DNA of 64,000 nucleotides from assembly GCA_036898135.1 (NCBI GenBank), contig CM072525.1, positions 51,474,299 to 51,538,298 on the forward strand. Reading direction: 5' to 3'. The notes beneath the pieces were generated by a model, which did not search any database, had not been told where the DNA came from, and saw only the letters and a list, made by a program, of their open reading frames with translations. This DNA comes from Oncomelania hupensis (taxonomy: Eukaryota > Mollusca > Gastropoda > Littorinimorpha > Pomatiopsidae). The translations under genes and the position numbers were made by a program. How positions within the stretch are numbered: position 1 is the stretch's first letter; each line of letters starts with the position of its first letter. Positions 1 to 13,411 of the stretch are shown in pieces.

Positions 1-512
1 TTCCGGTGTGCTAATTTAACCTTGTGACCTTGACAGTTATTTATAGCGTTAGGACGCGTGTTAAAGGTTCCTTGCCAGCGTCACGCGTCCACATTGAATT
101 ATGGCGCTGTCACACCGCGTACCATCACGTGTTGAATACCTAGGCGTGGTGTGACCTTTTCCATGCAGCAGTAGGCTACGTAACAATACTAATGATTATT
201 ATTATTAGTTGTGAGAAGGAAACAGTTTTTCTAATGTTAGCACCACAGAAACAAGTCACAAGTTTGAGACAAAACATAAATAGCAATGATAGGATTAGCC
301 ACTTGTGACGTCTTGCACAACAGTGATGCCCAACTTAAATCTGAACAAGTAGCAGAGAAATGTGGAAACTGTGACGGAGAACTAGCCTTAAGGTTCGTGA
401 TTGGTCAGTTACATTATTTCTTCCCACAGAATTCTGCCACATCTTAGAGTTGCTCAAGAATGTATGTTTGACTCAGAGTTAAAATCCACAATGAACAAAA
501 TTTGTTCATTGT
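1..512. other. No gene recognised
   Basis: I see no convincing coding region or RNA gene here. A near-perfect short palindrome (CAATGAAC/GTTCATTG arms) lies at 489-511, just left of the inverted-repeat element that starts at 520. Confidence 0.5.
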
Positions 513-519
513 ATTCGAC

Positions 520-1500
520 CACAAGTATATCAACTAACAAGTTAGTATCTCGTATTGCCCCCAGTCGACGTGCGGTGGTCCCGTTGCCCTTGGTTTTAGC
601 CACAAGCTGAGACGGGGGTATCCCAAACCTAAAAATAGAATAGAGAATTCTGGGAAATCTAATAACTAGCTACGGTTGCAGTCGTGGTCGCCATTTCTCG
701 CGAAGATGTGCTGGCTGAAATTAAACGAAAGTTGGGAGAGGAACTGCATATTTCTGGTAGTGAACAAAGGCTTTGCTCAATTATCGAAGGAGAACACGAT
801 GGATTTATAGAAACATGCACACATGTGTGTGAGCTCAGTGCAGGCGATCGTGAGTCTCAGTGAACGATTGATCGCCATTGTCATCGATTCAGCTGCTCAG
901 ATCGCTTCGATGTGATGGTTCATTTATCGCTTGAATCACACTGTATAATGCACATGCTAGTTCTGTCAAAGATATGATGATTTGAGCATAATTATGTTCG
1001 ATTCCGTACCGATTGGAAGGTGGGGTGGAAAAATTCAATCATGGTGTTGATCAATCCTATTTTGCAATGGTGGTTAGGCCTACTTTATTGTGTATGGTCA
1101 CGGGTACTTACCTTTTGTAGTTTGTGTGCTTTTTGTTCTGTCGGCCTTGAGTGTTTGCGTCGCCTTGGCTCGTTGTACTTTGTTGTGGTCTCGCTCTTAA
1201 ATTCAAATTGCATTGTTATCCAGCAGCATGCGAGGTCAAATTAGACGAATTCAGATCTAACCAATCTTCTTGTGACGCCATTTTGCTGTGTGTCTCGTGT
1301 GCAAGAGTCCTGCCGACGTCATTTAAGAAAAAAGATTTCCCTACCCATAATTCCCCTGGGTTTTGAAGTTTCTAAAAAATTATTTTAGGCCGACGACGCT
1401 CTATGGAGCACAAAGCATGTAAAGGGAAGCAACCGGTTGTACGCGCACGTCGACAGAGACATAGAAGGGAGATACTAACTTGTTAGTTGATATACTTGTG
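520..1500. mobile_element. Unclassified DNA transposon with 32-bp TIRs
   Basis: Bases 520-551 and 1469-1500 are perfect inverted copies of each other (32 bp, outer end CACAAGTATATC). They are flanked by the direct repeat ATTCGAC at 513-519 and 1501-1507, which fits a 7-bp target-site duplication. A further shared GTCGACGTGCG block lies inside each arm (about 564 and 1443). The 981-bp interior has only short frames that match no transposase I recognise, so this is probably a non-autonomous element. A 7-bp duplication does not point clearly to one superfamily. Confidence 0.65.
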
Positions 1501-1556
1501 ATTCGACATAATCCGAAAGTGTACATACGAGGTGTACCTACGGCAACGACGGTGAC

Positions 1557-3223
<1,667 letters not shown>

Positions 3224-4130
3224 ATCCTACCTATCCTATCCCGTAACTCGAACGTCGTTGGGGCCCCACAGATGACCACTAAACCAGCGTACTCCAGCTT
3301 TCTCTGACCTCAGCATCCCTCATGGCGCCGCGCTGTGTCAAGCCAGTAAATCTCGAATGTTGTCATCCCATAACTTTTTCTGTCTCCCTCTTCTTCTGCC
3401 TCTTTGCACTGTGCCTTGCAGGATGGTCTTTGCAAGTCCTGATGTTCTGGTGACGTGGTAATACCATCGGAATTTCCGTTTCTTCACCACTGTGAGTACG
3501 TCATCGTGCTGTCCAATGCCTTGTGTGATGGTCTGTCAGACTTCGTTGTTGGTGATCTGCTGGGTACAGGAAATGCCAAGAAGTCTACTGCAGCACCTCA
3601 TCTCCATGCTTTGTATTCTTGGTTGTAGGTCTGCTGTGAGGGTCTATGTTTCGCAAGCGAATAGGAAGATGGAGATGATAAGGGAGTGCAGCAGCCTTAC
3701 CTTGGAGTGTAGACTGATGGTCCTGTCTTTCCAAATGGGCTTTCATTTGTTAGGGGAACAGTTGTTTGTACGATCCTGGAAAGGACTTCCTGTTGTGACC
3801 CAATGTCCGAAAGGATGGCTCCTAAATATTTGAAGCTATGCACCGTGTTGAGGAATTGGCCTTGGACTTTGATGTCCGTGTTGATGCCATTGGTTTGGTT
3901 GGTCATCATTCTGGTCTTCTCTGCACTTATTTCCATTCCATACGCTTTAGAGGTAGTGTCAAGCTTCTGTACCAGCTGTTCAATTTCTTGTTCCTCTTTA
4001 GCCAATCCACCAACGTCATCCGCGTAAAAGGAGGTTGGAGTTTGATCTTCCCCATATGCTGACTGTGCCTTCGTGATCTACAAGAGAATCTGACATGATG
4101 CGCTCCAGGAAGATGTTGAAGACTGACTGT
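3224..4130 (-). pseudogene. RTE-like LINE 3' fragment (RT C-terminal half)
   Basis: Read on the minus strand this encodes the C-terminal part of an RTE-type LINE polymerase. Pieces resemble EEQEIEQLVQKLD, AYGMEISAEKTRMM and FKYLGAILSD (RT palm/thumb region), then the W-x-GHV-R segment and a basic GGRRRGRPKKRW-like tail. The frame is broken by several frameshifts and stops, so no product is expected. The 3' end is a short run of GGATA-type pentamers (about 3224-3242). At least six other 3' fragments in the window end in the same tail. The 5' half is missing, as is usual for copies truncated during target-primed insertion. Assignment to RTE rather than another LINE clade is from motif memory. 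Confidence 0.75.
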
Positions 4131-4797
4131 ATATACAGCCAAATGCAAAACTTATGAATTTCTTCGGAATCTCAATGTGCACATTGCATTTTCATTCTTC
4201 TTTTTCAGATCCCTGTAAATACAGAGATATACTTCTTAGATGCGTGCACATATAAGGATACTCTTCATTCCTGTGTAACAGACGCATTAACGAAATATAA
4301 ATGTATCGCTATGGTTGTATGACTACAGCAAACTGCAATGTCCGTATTGTATCGTCCTTACCTTTTTCCCGCTGCATGTCAATATAGTAGACAGTTCCTG
4401 TATCAATGTTCTACAGTGGCGATAAGCAGAAGATCGATTTATCGCAACGGTTGTTTACACAGCAACTTGTAATAAGATAAGTTTGCAACCAACGTGCATA
4501 TTGCATTGTCTTTTCTCGTTGTGCTCTGTGGTGGTCGCATGGCTGTGTTTCTATGTCCATTTGGCTCTGAGCTGCCTTTAAAGTTTTTCTTCTATGAGCC
4601 TATTGTTTGTTTCTTTGAAGAATAGGCAAGTGACGTGCGTTTATAGGGGGTGGTGGACGGGGTGCCTACAGTTGCTTGAGCGTTGCTTTTTTTGTTTGAA
4701 ATGTCATGGCTTCGATTCTAAACACCTGCTGCATCCTATGGTTTTTTTTACCTCTTCTTCAGAATGTACCCCGTCCTCTTATTCCTATTCATCTCTT

Positions 4798-4799
<2 letters not shown>

Positions 4800-4876
<77 letters not shown>
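4800..4876. repeat. (CT)n microsatellite
   Basis: About 37 CT units, then short CT-rich variants. Confidence 0.95.
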
Positions 4877-4879
<3 letters not shown>

Positions 4880-5589
4880 TCTCCTCTTATCTCTTCTCTG
4901 GACTACAAGGACCATAGCCCACAACACCTGACGAAGAAGACACTGATAAATGCAGCAGTACCTGATTTCAACCTACTTTAAGTTACGGCTATATATACGC
5001 CACTAGTTATAATCTAATCTCGTTCTACAATCAATCTATCTCCAACCACATCCTCCCACAACACACACAACCTCCACTTCATGTTGAGTGTGCAGTGGGC
5101 AAGAGCTACATGTCAAGGGCGAAGGTAACAAGCCGTAGTACCTTATTTTAAGGCAATACGGTTATACTTCTGTCTGGTCTCCAGGGTCTGAGCCTGCATC
5201 ATAGAGGTTAATCGAATCCTGATGAAATCCACCCTGACATCTAACCAATGCAGACATGGTATAGCGTTACAGTTGGGAGCGAGGAGATCGAGCATAGGGT
5301 GGGAGAAACTGAGGTGTGTGGTGGTGTGAGTTAGAGAGAGAGAGAGAGGGAGAGAGAGAGATTGAAGCGGACAGCAAGTAGACAATATTGACAGCAAGAA
5401 AAAGAATTGTGGTATTAATGATGATGAATATAATGTCGTTAATTTAGTAAACGAAGAAAAATGTGAAGAGAAAAATAAATATCAACTACAATTAATGTAA
5501 ATTAAATGCACCCAACCTAAAATTTAATCTTCAAACAACGTTCAGCTGGAACAACCGGAAAGTTTGAACTCGTGGTTTGTAATAAATAA

Positions 5590-5637
<48 letters not shown>

Positions 5638-5737
5638 TTGATGATGATGATGATAATGATTGCGGTGGTGATGGTGGTAGTGATGCTGCCGATACTGCTG
5701 CTGCTGCTGCTGATGATGATGATGATGATCTGAAATA
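5590..5737. repeat. (GAT)n and (GCT)n trinucleotide repeats
   Basis: A GAT run at about 5590-5660 grades into interrupted GAT/GGT and then GCT and GAT runs at about 5690-5737. The minus strand reads as a His-rich frame, which is a repeat artefact. Confidence 0.9.
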
Positions 5738-6056
5738 CTAAAACAGAAAAATGGACTCAGATTTCGCTGATCGAAGTTAAAATGAAAATTGTTCATTTGA
5801 TATGGCGAAAATCCTTATTTCCTTCAATTAGCTGAAAACGCTTGCTTTGAACTGAAACGGACCTTTTGTGTGCATCTGTATTTCTGATATAAAACGAACA
5901 AACATCAAATAAAACCAAATTGAACTAAACTGGTGCTTATTCCGTTTTCTGAATCTGAATATGATCATCCGAATGATACTGCCAGTGCTTTTCCTCCTTT
6001 GTGGATGGAAAAAGAGGAAAATGTGAAACAGATGTTAAAGGGTTATGTTGCTGTCT

Positions 6057-6057
<1 letters not shown>

Positions 6058-6140
<83 letters not shown>
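6058..6140. repeat. (CT)n microsatellite followed by TG-rich tract
   Basis: About 40 CT units, with a degenerate TG tract following at about 6165-6215. Confidence 0.95.
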
Positions 6141-6460
6141 GTTGGATGTGCTTGATACGGTGTGTCGTGTGGTATGTGTGTGTGCACTTGCGTGTGTGTG
6201 TTTGCATGCGTGTGCGTGCTTTTTTTTTTTAACTTTGATTCTGCTCTCTCACATCATCTAGGGTAATTAATGTCCGGTCCTGGTAACAAAAGTTTATAAT
6301 TTGTATTTCTTATGAAACACCCGAGGTGTTGTGAACATCGATTACTTTCATATTTAAAGCCATCCAGAAGACAGCAAGTATTATTACATAGTCAAACAGT
6401 TGTTTTGTTCTACAATGATTATTTGTGCACTGCAATTGCCTTGCGCACTTAGAAAATGCT

Positions 6461-6462
6461 CT

Positions 6463-6503
<41 letters not shown>

Positions 6504-6637
6504 TCTCTCTTACCCCGTTCGCTCACGTGAGCACATACAGGTTCATACAATTGGTAAGGAAGAGAAAAGAACCGTTGACGATGATAGAGGCACACATCCA
6601 AATAAAGACAGGACAAAACACTGTGACAGAGATCAAG

Positions 6638-6687
<50 letters not shown>
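6461..6687. repeat. Paired (CT)n and (GA)n tracts
   Basis: A (CT)n run at about 6461-6510 and a (GA)n run at about 6641-6687 lie about 130 bp apart. They are complementary and could pair as a hairpin. Confidence 0.9.
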
Positions 6688-7554
6688 AACAGCCACACAA
6701 CCTCCGTAAGTCTTGACCGGAAACAATGTTTAAATACCAATGACAGTGTGATACAGCTCGCAGCGTACAGTTCCTTCTAATTAATATGTTAACCTTGTGT
6801 GTGATTAATAGCTATGCGCTTGATAACATTAGCACTTCCTTCAACGTTGTCACAAATGTAGACCTATCATGTCGATCTCTGAACAGGCCGGCTCCCTTCG
6901 CACCGTAATATTATCAGTACAATTAACCATTCACTCCCATCAAATTAACCTTAACGTGTACACCTTACCACAAAAGTTCTGCAATTACCTTATTAGTTGT
7001 GCTACCCTCCCTTGTTTCCTGCCCATATCTCTCCCCCATTCCCTTGAATAAAGAATAAAAGCGATGATTGGTTTATTTTCTTCATTTTTTAGTATCGTTT
7101 TGGTAAAAAGAGATAAGAAATAAAAATAAGAAAAGAAACTTACCAACAAAATTGGACCTAAATCTTTGTGTCAAGCATAGACCTGCAAATGCGAAAGAAA
7201 TAGGAAGAGAAAGAAGCGCCGCATGATATTCAATGCAATCAAACTGATATTTCTTTTACACAATTTGCTTAAGGTAGGCGCCTTATTTAAAGCCGCAGTG
7301 ACCCTGCTGTGCCGATTTAAATGTGTTATCTCTGATCCCATTGTTCTCCTCCGTGCCTTGAATTGAGCTCATGCATTTTATGCTCGCCCCTCACACTGTG
7401 CGACACTTCTTTCCAAGCCCGATACCTTACTAACTAAATACCTTAACGTTATCCTTAAGGCCTACAGGTATACAGCGAAGATAATACAATTTCTTTCCAT
7501 CTCCCAGGTCAACATCTTATTTTCCAGCCCAAACGCCGTTCACACTGTATGTCT

Positions 7555-7806
7555 TCTTGGGTTGTTGTTGTTGTTGGAAGTGGTGGTGGTGGTGGAGTTG
7601 GTGTGTGTGTGTGTGTTGTGTGTGTGTGTGTGTGTGTGGTGTGTGTGTGTGTGTGTCTTGATCGTAGATATTAAAAAGATAAGATGTTTTAATGTCAGAC
7701 TCGCGAGCATACATGCATCACCACCATCACAGGCATAAAATACACATTCACACACACACGCACACACACAACACGCACACACACATTCGCACACAAACAC
7801 ACACAC
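7555..7806. repeat. GTT, GT and CA repeats
   Basis: GTT and GGT runs (7558-7595) pass into (GT)n at about 7597-7660. An interrupted (CA)n follows at about 7740-7806. All frames here are low complexity. Confidence 0.9.
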
Positions 7807-8819
7807 CGAAGCTGCACTTGATCACATACAGAGGATCGGAGCCTACTGAGGCATTAAAGGCCATCGGGACTAGGCCAACCTGATTCATCCAGTACACGTC
7901 TCTCCCATTATTGTATTGCGAGTACTCCGTGGAAGAGTATCGTATTAAGACAATTTTATTCAAGTCTCCGGCTCAAATTTCTTATTTCCATTTATCTGTA
8001 GCACAGTGTGGTATTCATTTAAAGAATCTTATTCAAATCTCCAGTTAAAAGTTCAGTGTTGTTTGTTCTGTAGCAACGGTATCGTATTCATGTTAGACCT
8101 CCTATACATCAACTGAATGTGAACAATGCAACCCACGTAAAGATTATTTGATCCTTTGGTCTTAACAGTCGCAAGTTTCAGGCCACCCCCTGTTACTCCG
8201 ACACTTTCAGTCTGTTGGCAGTTGAACGCAGATATTAAAGGTTTACGCACATGTATGATCAATGAATGAATAGTAAAGGTCTTTAAATGGGTTGAGCGCG
8301 ATGATAGGCTTCTTCTGTGCTATTGAAGACTGAAGAAGTAGAAGGAGAAAGAGCAATTGTTGAAAACAAAGTGTTTGCGCATCATAAATTGCGTCATATA
8401 AAGACAATTTACACGTTCTAACTTCACAAACATTTTCACACTTTATTGTCCCTTTATATAGGAATTATTTTAAAATTATAAACTCAACAGAAGTTATGAT
8501 AGCAGTGAACAACGATAAGCGTCAGACAGTATGAAGCTTTCAGCCCCAAACAATAGCAATACGACTAGATTAATGTTCTTAACACACGTCCATTAAAAAC
8601 TTGTCAGAACGTTCCTCCCCAAACTAATCTTCCCCTCCTCATCGAACGCCATCGTTTCTCCTCTCCAGCCCTGCCACATCTCTACCGTCCTCTCACCTTT
8701 CCCCTGTTCTGCATTAAAGATGGCAGTCTGAACACAACAGGCAGCGCGGAAGACGTACAATTCTTAATGTCAGGGGCACTGTTCAGTGAGGAATAGATCT
8801 TCACTATTATTGTTAGTTC

Positions 8820-9603
8820 TGAACTGAACTCCGACCCCATCAAGCTTGAGTGCGGAGTCACCCAGATGTCCGTGCTTGGGCCTGTACTGTTCACTCTCTA
8901 CACTCAACCTCTTGTCTACGTTTTTGATCGACACAACGTTCTCCATCATTCTTTTGCTGACGACTCACAACTTCAAAACAGCTCTACTCCTGATCAGTCT
9001 GACTCTTCCCTATTTACCCTCTCTAATACCATCACCGACGTACTTAATTGGACGACAGAGAACAAACTTCAACTCAACAGTAACAAAACCGAAGCCATTC
9101 TGATAATGCCCACATCCAAACTCTCAAAAGCCACCTCTGGCTCTCATGAACTCTCCAACTCGTCTGCCTCTATGTCTTTTACTGTCAAAAACCTTGGAGT
9201 CGCCCTAGACAACAACTTCTCCATGAAGCAACACATCTCTTCTGTCTCTCCAACCTGCTACTTTCAGTTCCGCCGCATTGCATCCATACGCAAGTACCTC
9301 ACCAAAGACCAAAGCCAAACTTGTCACTTCTACCATTCTCTCTCGTCTTGGCTACTGTAACTCCCTACTTGCTGGAGTTACCGCTTCTTCTATCCACCGT
9401 CTTCAACGCATTCAAAACCGCTCTGCTCGTGTTATCCTCAAAAAGAAAAAAAGAAAGACCACATCACCCCTCTATTGCAACAACTCCACTGGCTACCCGT
9501 CTCACATAGGATCAAATACAAGCTCAACGCTCTCACATACAAATGCCTCAACAATCTTGCTCCTACCTATCTCCTGATTCGCTCTCACTCTTTCAACCTT
9601 CCC
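8820..9603 (+). pseudogene. L2/CR1-like LINE remnant, reverse transcriptase
   Basis: The plus strand encodes a broken LINE RT. It begins near motif B' (a Q-x-SVLGPVLF-like run), followed by FADDSQLQ (the F-ADD catalytic motif), ENKLQLNSNKTEAI, a KNLGVALDNNFSM segment and, after frameshifts, LGYCNSLL and LHWLPVSHRIKYK. These are in the order expected for the palm, thumb and C-terminal part of L2/CR1-type polymerases. The sequence is interrupted at 9604 by the TAATG-tailed retroposon and resumes at 10207. Endonuclease and RT N-terminus are missing. No protein is expected. Confidence 0.75.
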
Positions 9604-9614
9604 GACCACTCCGA

Positions 9615-10195
9615 CCCCCGTTGGGGTGCCGGGGGTTTCAGTATAAATAGTATCCCCACTTTCTGGAAATTTAGTGCTTTAAATTCCCACTGTCGCTGTC
9701 TTTCTCATTGGCTCTTTCTCATTCCTGCTCTGTTCTATCAATCTGCTATACTATCGTCTTCTTCGCTAGCCCAGTCTTCTACCTTTTTTCTTGAAAACTC
9801 TTCCGGGACAAGACTCCTTATTTGTGTATGAGGTCTGTTGGATCAGCTTGGGAATATTGGACGCTTTCTGCCAGGTGGTCACTAGGGCCGGGCTTCCTAT
9901 GATCTTATTATTTAGCAATGTAGGCATTTTATATGTATGTGTTTTGTTCATAATTTATAATGTTTGTATTCTATTTTGTTTTTGTAAACGGGGGTTCGAT
10001 AAGTTGGGGTGAAGTCCCAGCCGTCCCCTGCGTGGGATGTCTTTATTGTAAAGTGACTGGCTGGTGGAGAGCTTTCGGTTTTACCACTAGGGTTGTTTCA
10101 GCAGATCTTTTATGCGGATCGGGGGTTGTCCGGTCCTGATTTGGCTCGGAAGAGTCCGCTGGACCTAAAGCAATAATAATGTAATGTAATGTAAT
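9615..10195 (+). mobile_element. TAATG-tailed retroposon, copy 1
   Basis: This 581-bp insertion splits the LINE remnant. GACCACTCCGA flanks it at 9604-9614 and 10196-10206 (11-bp target duplication). It begins CCCCCGTTGGGGTGCC, has a TATAAATAG motif at about 9642-9650, and ends with a structured GGTCC...GGACC segment and (TAATG)n. Copies 2 and 3 (35072 and 49447) share both ends. Target duplication plus a simple 3' tail indicates reverse-transcription-based insertion. About 70 codons from the 5' end (through SINSIPTFWKFSALNS) are open in all three copies, but I recognise no domain. Confidence 0.75.
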
Positions 10196-10206
10196 GACCA
10201 CTCCGA

Positions 10207-10665
10207 TCTTAAAATGACAACCTCAACCTCAACATACCTCACACAAAACTTAAAACTGCAGGCCAACGCTCCTTTTCTTTTCAAGCCCCAACCAACTGCA
10301 ACTCCCTACCTCTCACCCTCCGTCAACAACAGTTTTTAGAAGCATTTAAATCTGGCCTCAAGATTTTTCTTTTCCCTAAATAATCCTCAGGCTACACTAC
10401 AACCACCACCACCCCAACACCCTAGCTTGTTTTTAAGTGTCGTGTCTCTGTTTATGTTATTGCCTTGTATTGTCATCTTCATGTAATTTATGCGCAAGTG
10501 TATAATCAGTGTGCTCGAATTGTTAATGCGAAATAATGTATATGAGTGCGCCTTGAGCCGTCTTGTGGTGAGATATGTGCGCGTTATAAGTTCTCGTATT
10601 ACTATTATTTATTATTTTTAAGATTTGTGCGAGATATAAGTTCTCGTATTACTATTATTTATTGT
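10207..10665 (+). pseudogene. L2/CR1-like LINE remnant, C-terminus and 3' UTR
   Basis: Continuation of the LINE interrupted at 9604. The start encodes the typical C-terminus (a PTNCNSLPLTLR-like run and FKSGLKIFLFPK before the stop near 10384). The 3' UTR ends with a GCGCCTTGAGCC...GCGTTATAAGTTC segment and ATT-rich repeats, a form common at L2-type 3' ends. The terminal segment is partly duplicated (about 10590-10660). Confidence 0.65.
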
Positions 10666-11099
10666 TAAATTGTGTGTACCCCAGACACAGCTAAGGCATT
10701 GTAAACAGACGTCACAGTGTTAAGATATCTCTGCCCCCTCACCCCTGCCCCATTTCACCCTCATCGCCTTACGAGTACAACACAGAAAAGGTTAGAGCAA
10801 TGTAAACATAATTACTGTCACAATTTTAATAAAGGGAATAAAACAGAGGTCTGTTGGCATTCAACAATGACAATACTGAGAAACAAATGTGTACAAAAGC
10901 CAAAAGATAGCTCATTAGGACAAAGACAAGACAAAACCACACAGTGCACAGTTTCCAGCTAAGCTCTTCTTCAGGCGGATAAAAACACACAATGGACAAT
11001 AAAACATTACTTCCCTACACAACTCCAACAAATAAATAAATAAATTATATTATAATTTCTTTCTTTCTTTCTTTGTTGGAGTTGTGTTTGGGAATTATC
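10666..11099. other. Intergenic, nothing recognised
   Basis: No gene or element recognised. Contains a short TTTC run at about 11058-11075. Confidence 0.5.
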
Positions 11100-11292
11100 G
11101 CATTATAGGCTCTTGTGCAAGGAGGTAGAAGAAGAAGGAGACCGAAAAAGAGGTGGGATGACAACATTCGAGAATGGACTGGTTTGACAGCTATCAGGGC
11201 TGCTGAGGACAGAGAAAGATGGAGTATGCTGGTTAAACGATCATCTGTGGTGCCCCTACGACCTCCGGGTTACGGGACAGGATAGGATAGGC
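11100..11292 (+). pseudogene. RTE-like LINE 3' tip
   Basis: Encodes only the last about 60 residues of the RTE-like polymerase (GGRRRRRPKKRW-like basic run, then a frame ending near VVPLRPPGYGTG). It ends in GGATAGGATAGG. Severely 5'-truncated copy. Confidence 0.75.
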
Positions 11293-12040
11293 TCTTGTGT
11301 TTTGTCCGCCTGACCAAGCGCATAAGTGGAAAATGTGCACTGTGTGGTTCTGTCTTGTCTTTGTACTAATTAGCAATCTTTTGGCTTTTGTACACACCTG
11401 TTTCTCTTTATTGTCATAGTTTTAAAATCTGAACCGCCCCCATTCCTGACCCCCTCCCACTACTACTACTACTACTACTCTCTCTCTCTCTCTCTCTCTC
11501 TGTCTCTGACTGTCTGTCAGTCTCTCTCTCTAAGCTCTTTATTTCCTAATTAATTCTTTGCAGGTTTGGCTTAATCGGTAGTACTTTGAGTCATAATTTA
11601 TGCAAACGACAACTATGATGAGACCCGGACTCGTGTCAGTGTGCATTAAAACAGCAAGGCCAGTCATGTAAGATCTTGTAAGAAGATATCCCACCCAAAA
11701 CATAACAGTTTGTACATTTGGATAACACTGACCTTGATTCTTGCATTGTATGCTGCCGCAGTGGGCTATATTGCACAAAACAGTACGCTAAACCTGAAAA
11801 CCAATATCTGTGTATGTATCTCCTGTCAGCCAAACTTAATCAAACAATATACTAAACCATTGAACCTGTGTCTTGTATTGCTCCGTAGCGGCCGGCTAGA
11901 CTTTACTGAACATAATTAAACTACAGCATTAAACGTGTATCTTTGTATGCATCTGCAGTCAGTAATAATTTTCAAAACAGCATCTTGTATGTTTCAATGA
12001 ATCTCCAGCTATATACTTCACAAAACAATAACACATAATT
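11293..12040. other. Intergenic, nothing recognised
   Basis: Contains ACT and CT repeats at about 11460-11530. No gene recognised up to the LTR element. Confidence 0.5.
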
Positions 12041-12045
12041 ATATG

Positions 12046-12680
12046 TGTTACACTCAGTTTGATGATGGTGTTTTCTATCAGTATCTGATTCAGCCCCGAT
12101 GCTTGAATTCCTGATAGTTGTGTAACTCAGATTCGTTTATTCACACAGCCCGTCCAAACAGCATACAAGTCACAAAGTCGACGTATGAAGTTTTCCACTT
12201 TTATTCAGCACACATCAACAACTGCATACAATTCTCAATTCAACTCAACAACTTTCACAGCAACTTTCCAAATCACTATCAACAACTTTACTCTCTCAAC
12301 AGCAACTCTGCACACGATTAAATAACCTCTCTCTTTTCCGGAAAGATTTCGTACATGGTAGAAATGACGTACTGCCACCAATCGAATAAAAGATCGTCAT
12401 CACTGACTTACGTCATACATTATTATTTCTCCTTCTGGAACGACCTCTTGCTTCCACATGTATCGGGAAATTTCTATAGAAAGTAAACACTCAGATCCAG
12501 AAACGTCTACAGTAATATCGACCAAAGCAAACTATCAACGTTATACAAAGCCTCTCCTATCAACAATGCAAACTCAAATCAAAGGTAAATAAACTCCATT
12601 ATTGAATACTTTGCAAATCGAAACGATTAGATCTATCGTACACGCTTGAGACGTACTTTCGTTCGCGTTTCAACGTAACA
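12046..12680 (-). repeat. 3' LTR of Gmr1-like element (635 bp)
   Basis: Begins TGTTACACTC and ends CAACGTAACA, so its termini are the inverted TGTTAC/GTAACA pair. It matches the 5' LTR (17070-17679 plus 22820-22844) over the full 635 bp. I found one mismatch, G at 12505 against T at 17529. This indicates a recent insertion. Confidence 0.93.
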
Positions 12681-12695
12681 TAACCCCCCACTCAA
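12681..12695 (-). other. Polypurine tract
   Basis: On the minus strand the sequence reads CTTGAGTGGGGGGTTA immediately before the 3' LTR, as expected for the plus-strand primer site. The second Gmr1-like element has a comparable CTTGAGGGGGAAG at about 33874. Confidence 0.75.
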
Positions 12696-12779
12696 GAAGA
12701 AATTTACCTAATTTCTTTCAACAACGTTGAAACGTAACGCACAAACAATGTACAGAATTAAAACTTACTTCAGACTGTC

Positions 12780-13020
12780 TCATTTACTGTCAATGTTCTC
12801 AGTTCATTCACACAGAGTCAATGGTTTTCATCTTCGAATCTGCCTGGATATTGTCAATGTTCACAGTTCATTCACACAGAGTCAAAGTTTCTCATCTGCA
12901 AGTCTTTCTGGATACTGTCAATGTTCACAGATCATTTACCCAGTCAACGTTTTTCATTTTCAAGTCTGTCATTACCAATATTCTTAGTTCATCCACACAG
13001 TCAACGTTCTTTCATCCGCA
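12780..13020. repeat. About 65-bp tandem repeat in the LTR element
   Basis: Four degenerate units built around TCAATGTTCACAGTTCATTC and CACACAGTCAACG, at roughly 12790, 12855, 12916 and 12977. They lie between the RT remnant and the polypurine tract, where RNase H would be expected. Confidence 0.75.
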
Positions 13021-13411
13021 AGGAAACGACGCCCTCGTCAGTTGCGGTCGTCATCGGCCCAGGGTCAAAGACGATGATCACGTGGGCTTCCCTGGGATCA
13101 GTGCATCCTCCGTTGTCTCCTTCTTCCGTCGAATGTCCGACGCAGTCGACGTTGTCAGCTCCCATGATGCACTCGCTGGGTCTCACGGTCAGGTTGGCTT
13201 CTGCGAGTCGGTGGAACAGCTCCCTCAAGGTCTGCAGATGCTCCTTCCAGGTCTGGGTGTGGACTTCGTGTTCGACTAAAGTCGTAGAGCAGGGGACATC
13301 GCTGAAGTTGTGGGGAAACTCACCCATAAGGTCCTTGAGCTCCATCTTTTGACCTTCCGTCAAGCCTGGTCCTAGCTTAACATCATCGATGCCTTCTTTG
13401 CTGTGGAAGTC
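13001..13411 (-). pseudogene. RT remnant of Gmr1-like element
   Basis: This continues the gag-protease-integrase frame after a single TGA at 13414-13412, without a frameshift. It first shows the N-terminal edge of a Ty3/gypsy RT (MELKDLMGEFPHNFSDVP and a LVEHEV-like run). It then jumps directly to the end of the palm (TWKEHLQTLRELFHRLAEA, LTVRPSECIMGA, a VGH-like end). The stretch holding RT motifs A-C, including the YxDD centre, is absent, which indicates an in-frame internal deletion. After about residue 85 the similarity ends. Reverse-transcriptase activity is not possible from this copy. Confidence 0.8.

Larger units (their letters stand above)
4131..8819. other. Intergenic, microsatellite-rich
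   Basis: No gene recognised in this 4.7 kb. It holds the CT, GAT, GA and GT/CA tracts listed separately. Poly-His, poly-Ser/Leu and poly-Arg/Glu frames here are readings of those repeats. Confidence 0.55.

Noticed and set aside
5542..5796. Histidine-rich frame
   Set aside because: A trinucleotide GAT/GGT repeat read in one phase; the same applies to the poly-His frame at 48607-48849.
6400..6780. Ser/Leu then Arg/Glu-rich 126-codon frame
   Set aside because: Made of CT and GA microsatellites; no domain or codon bias.
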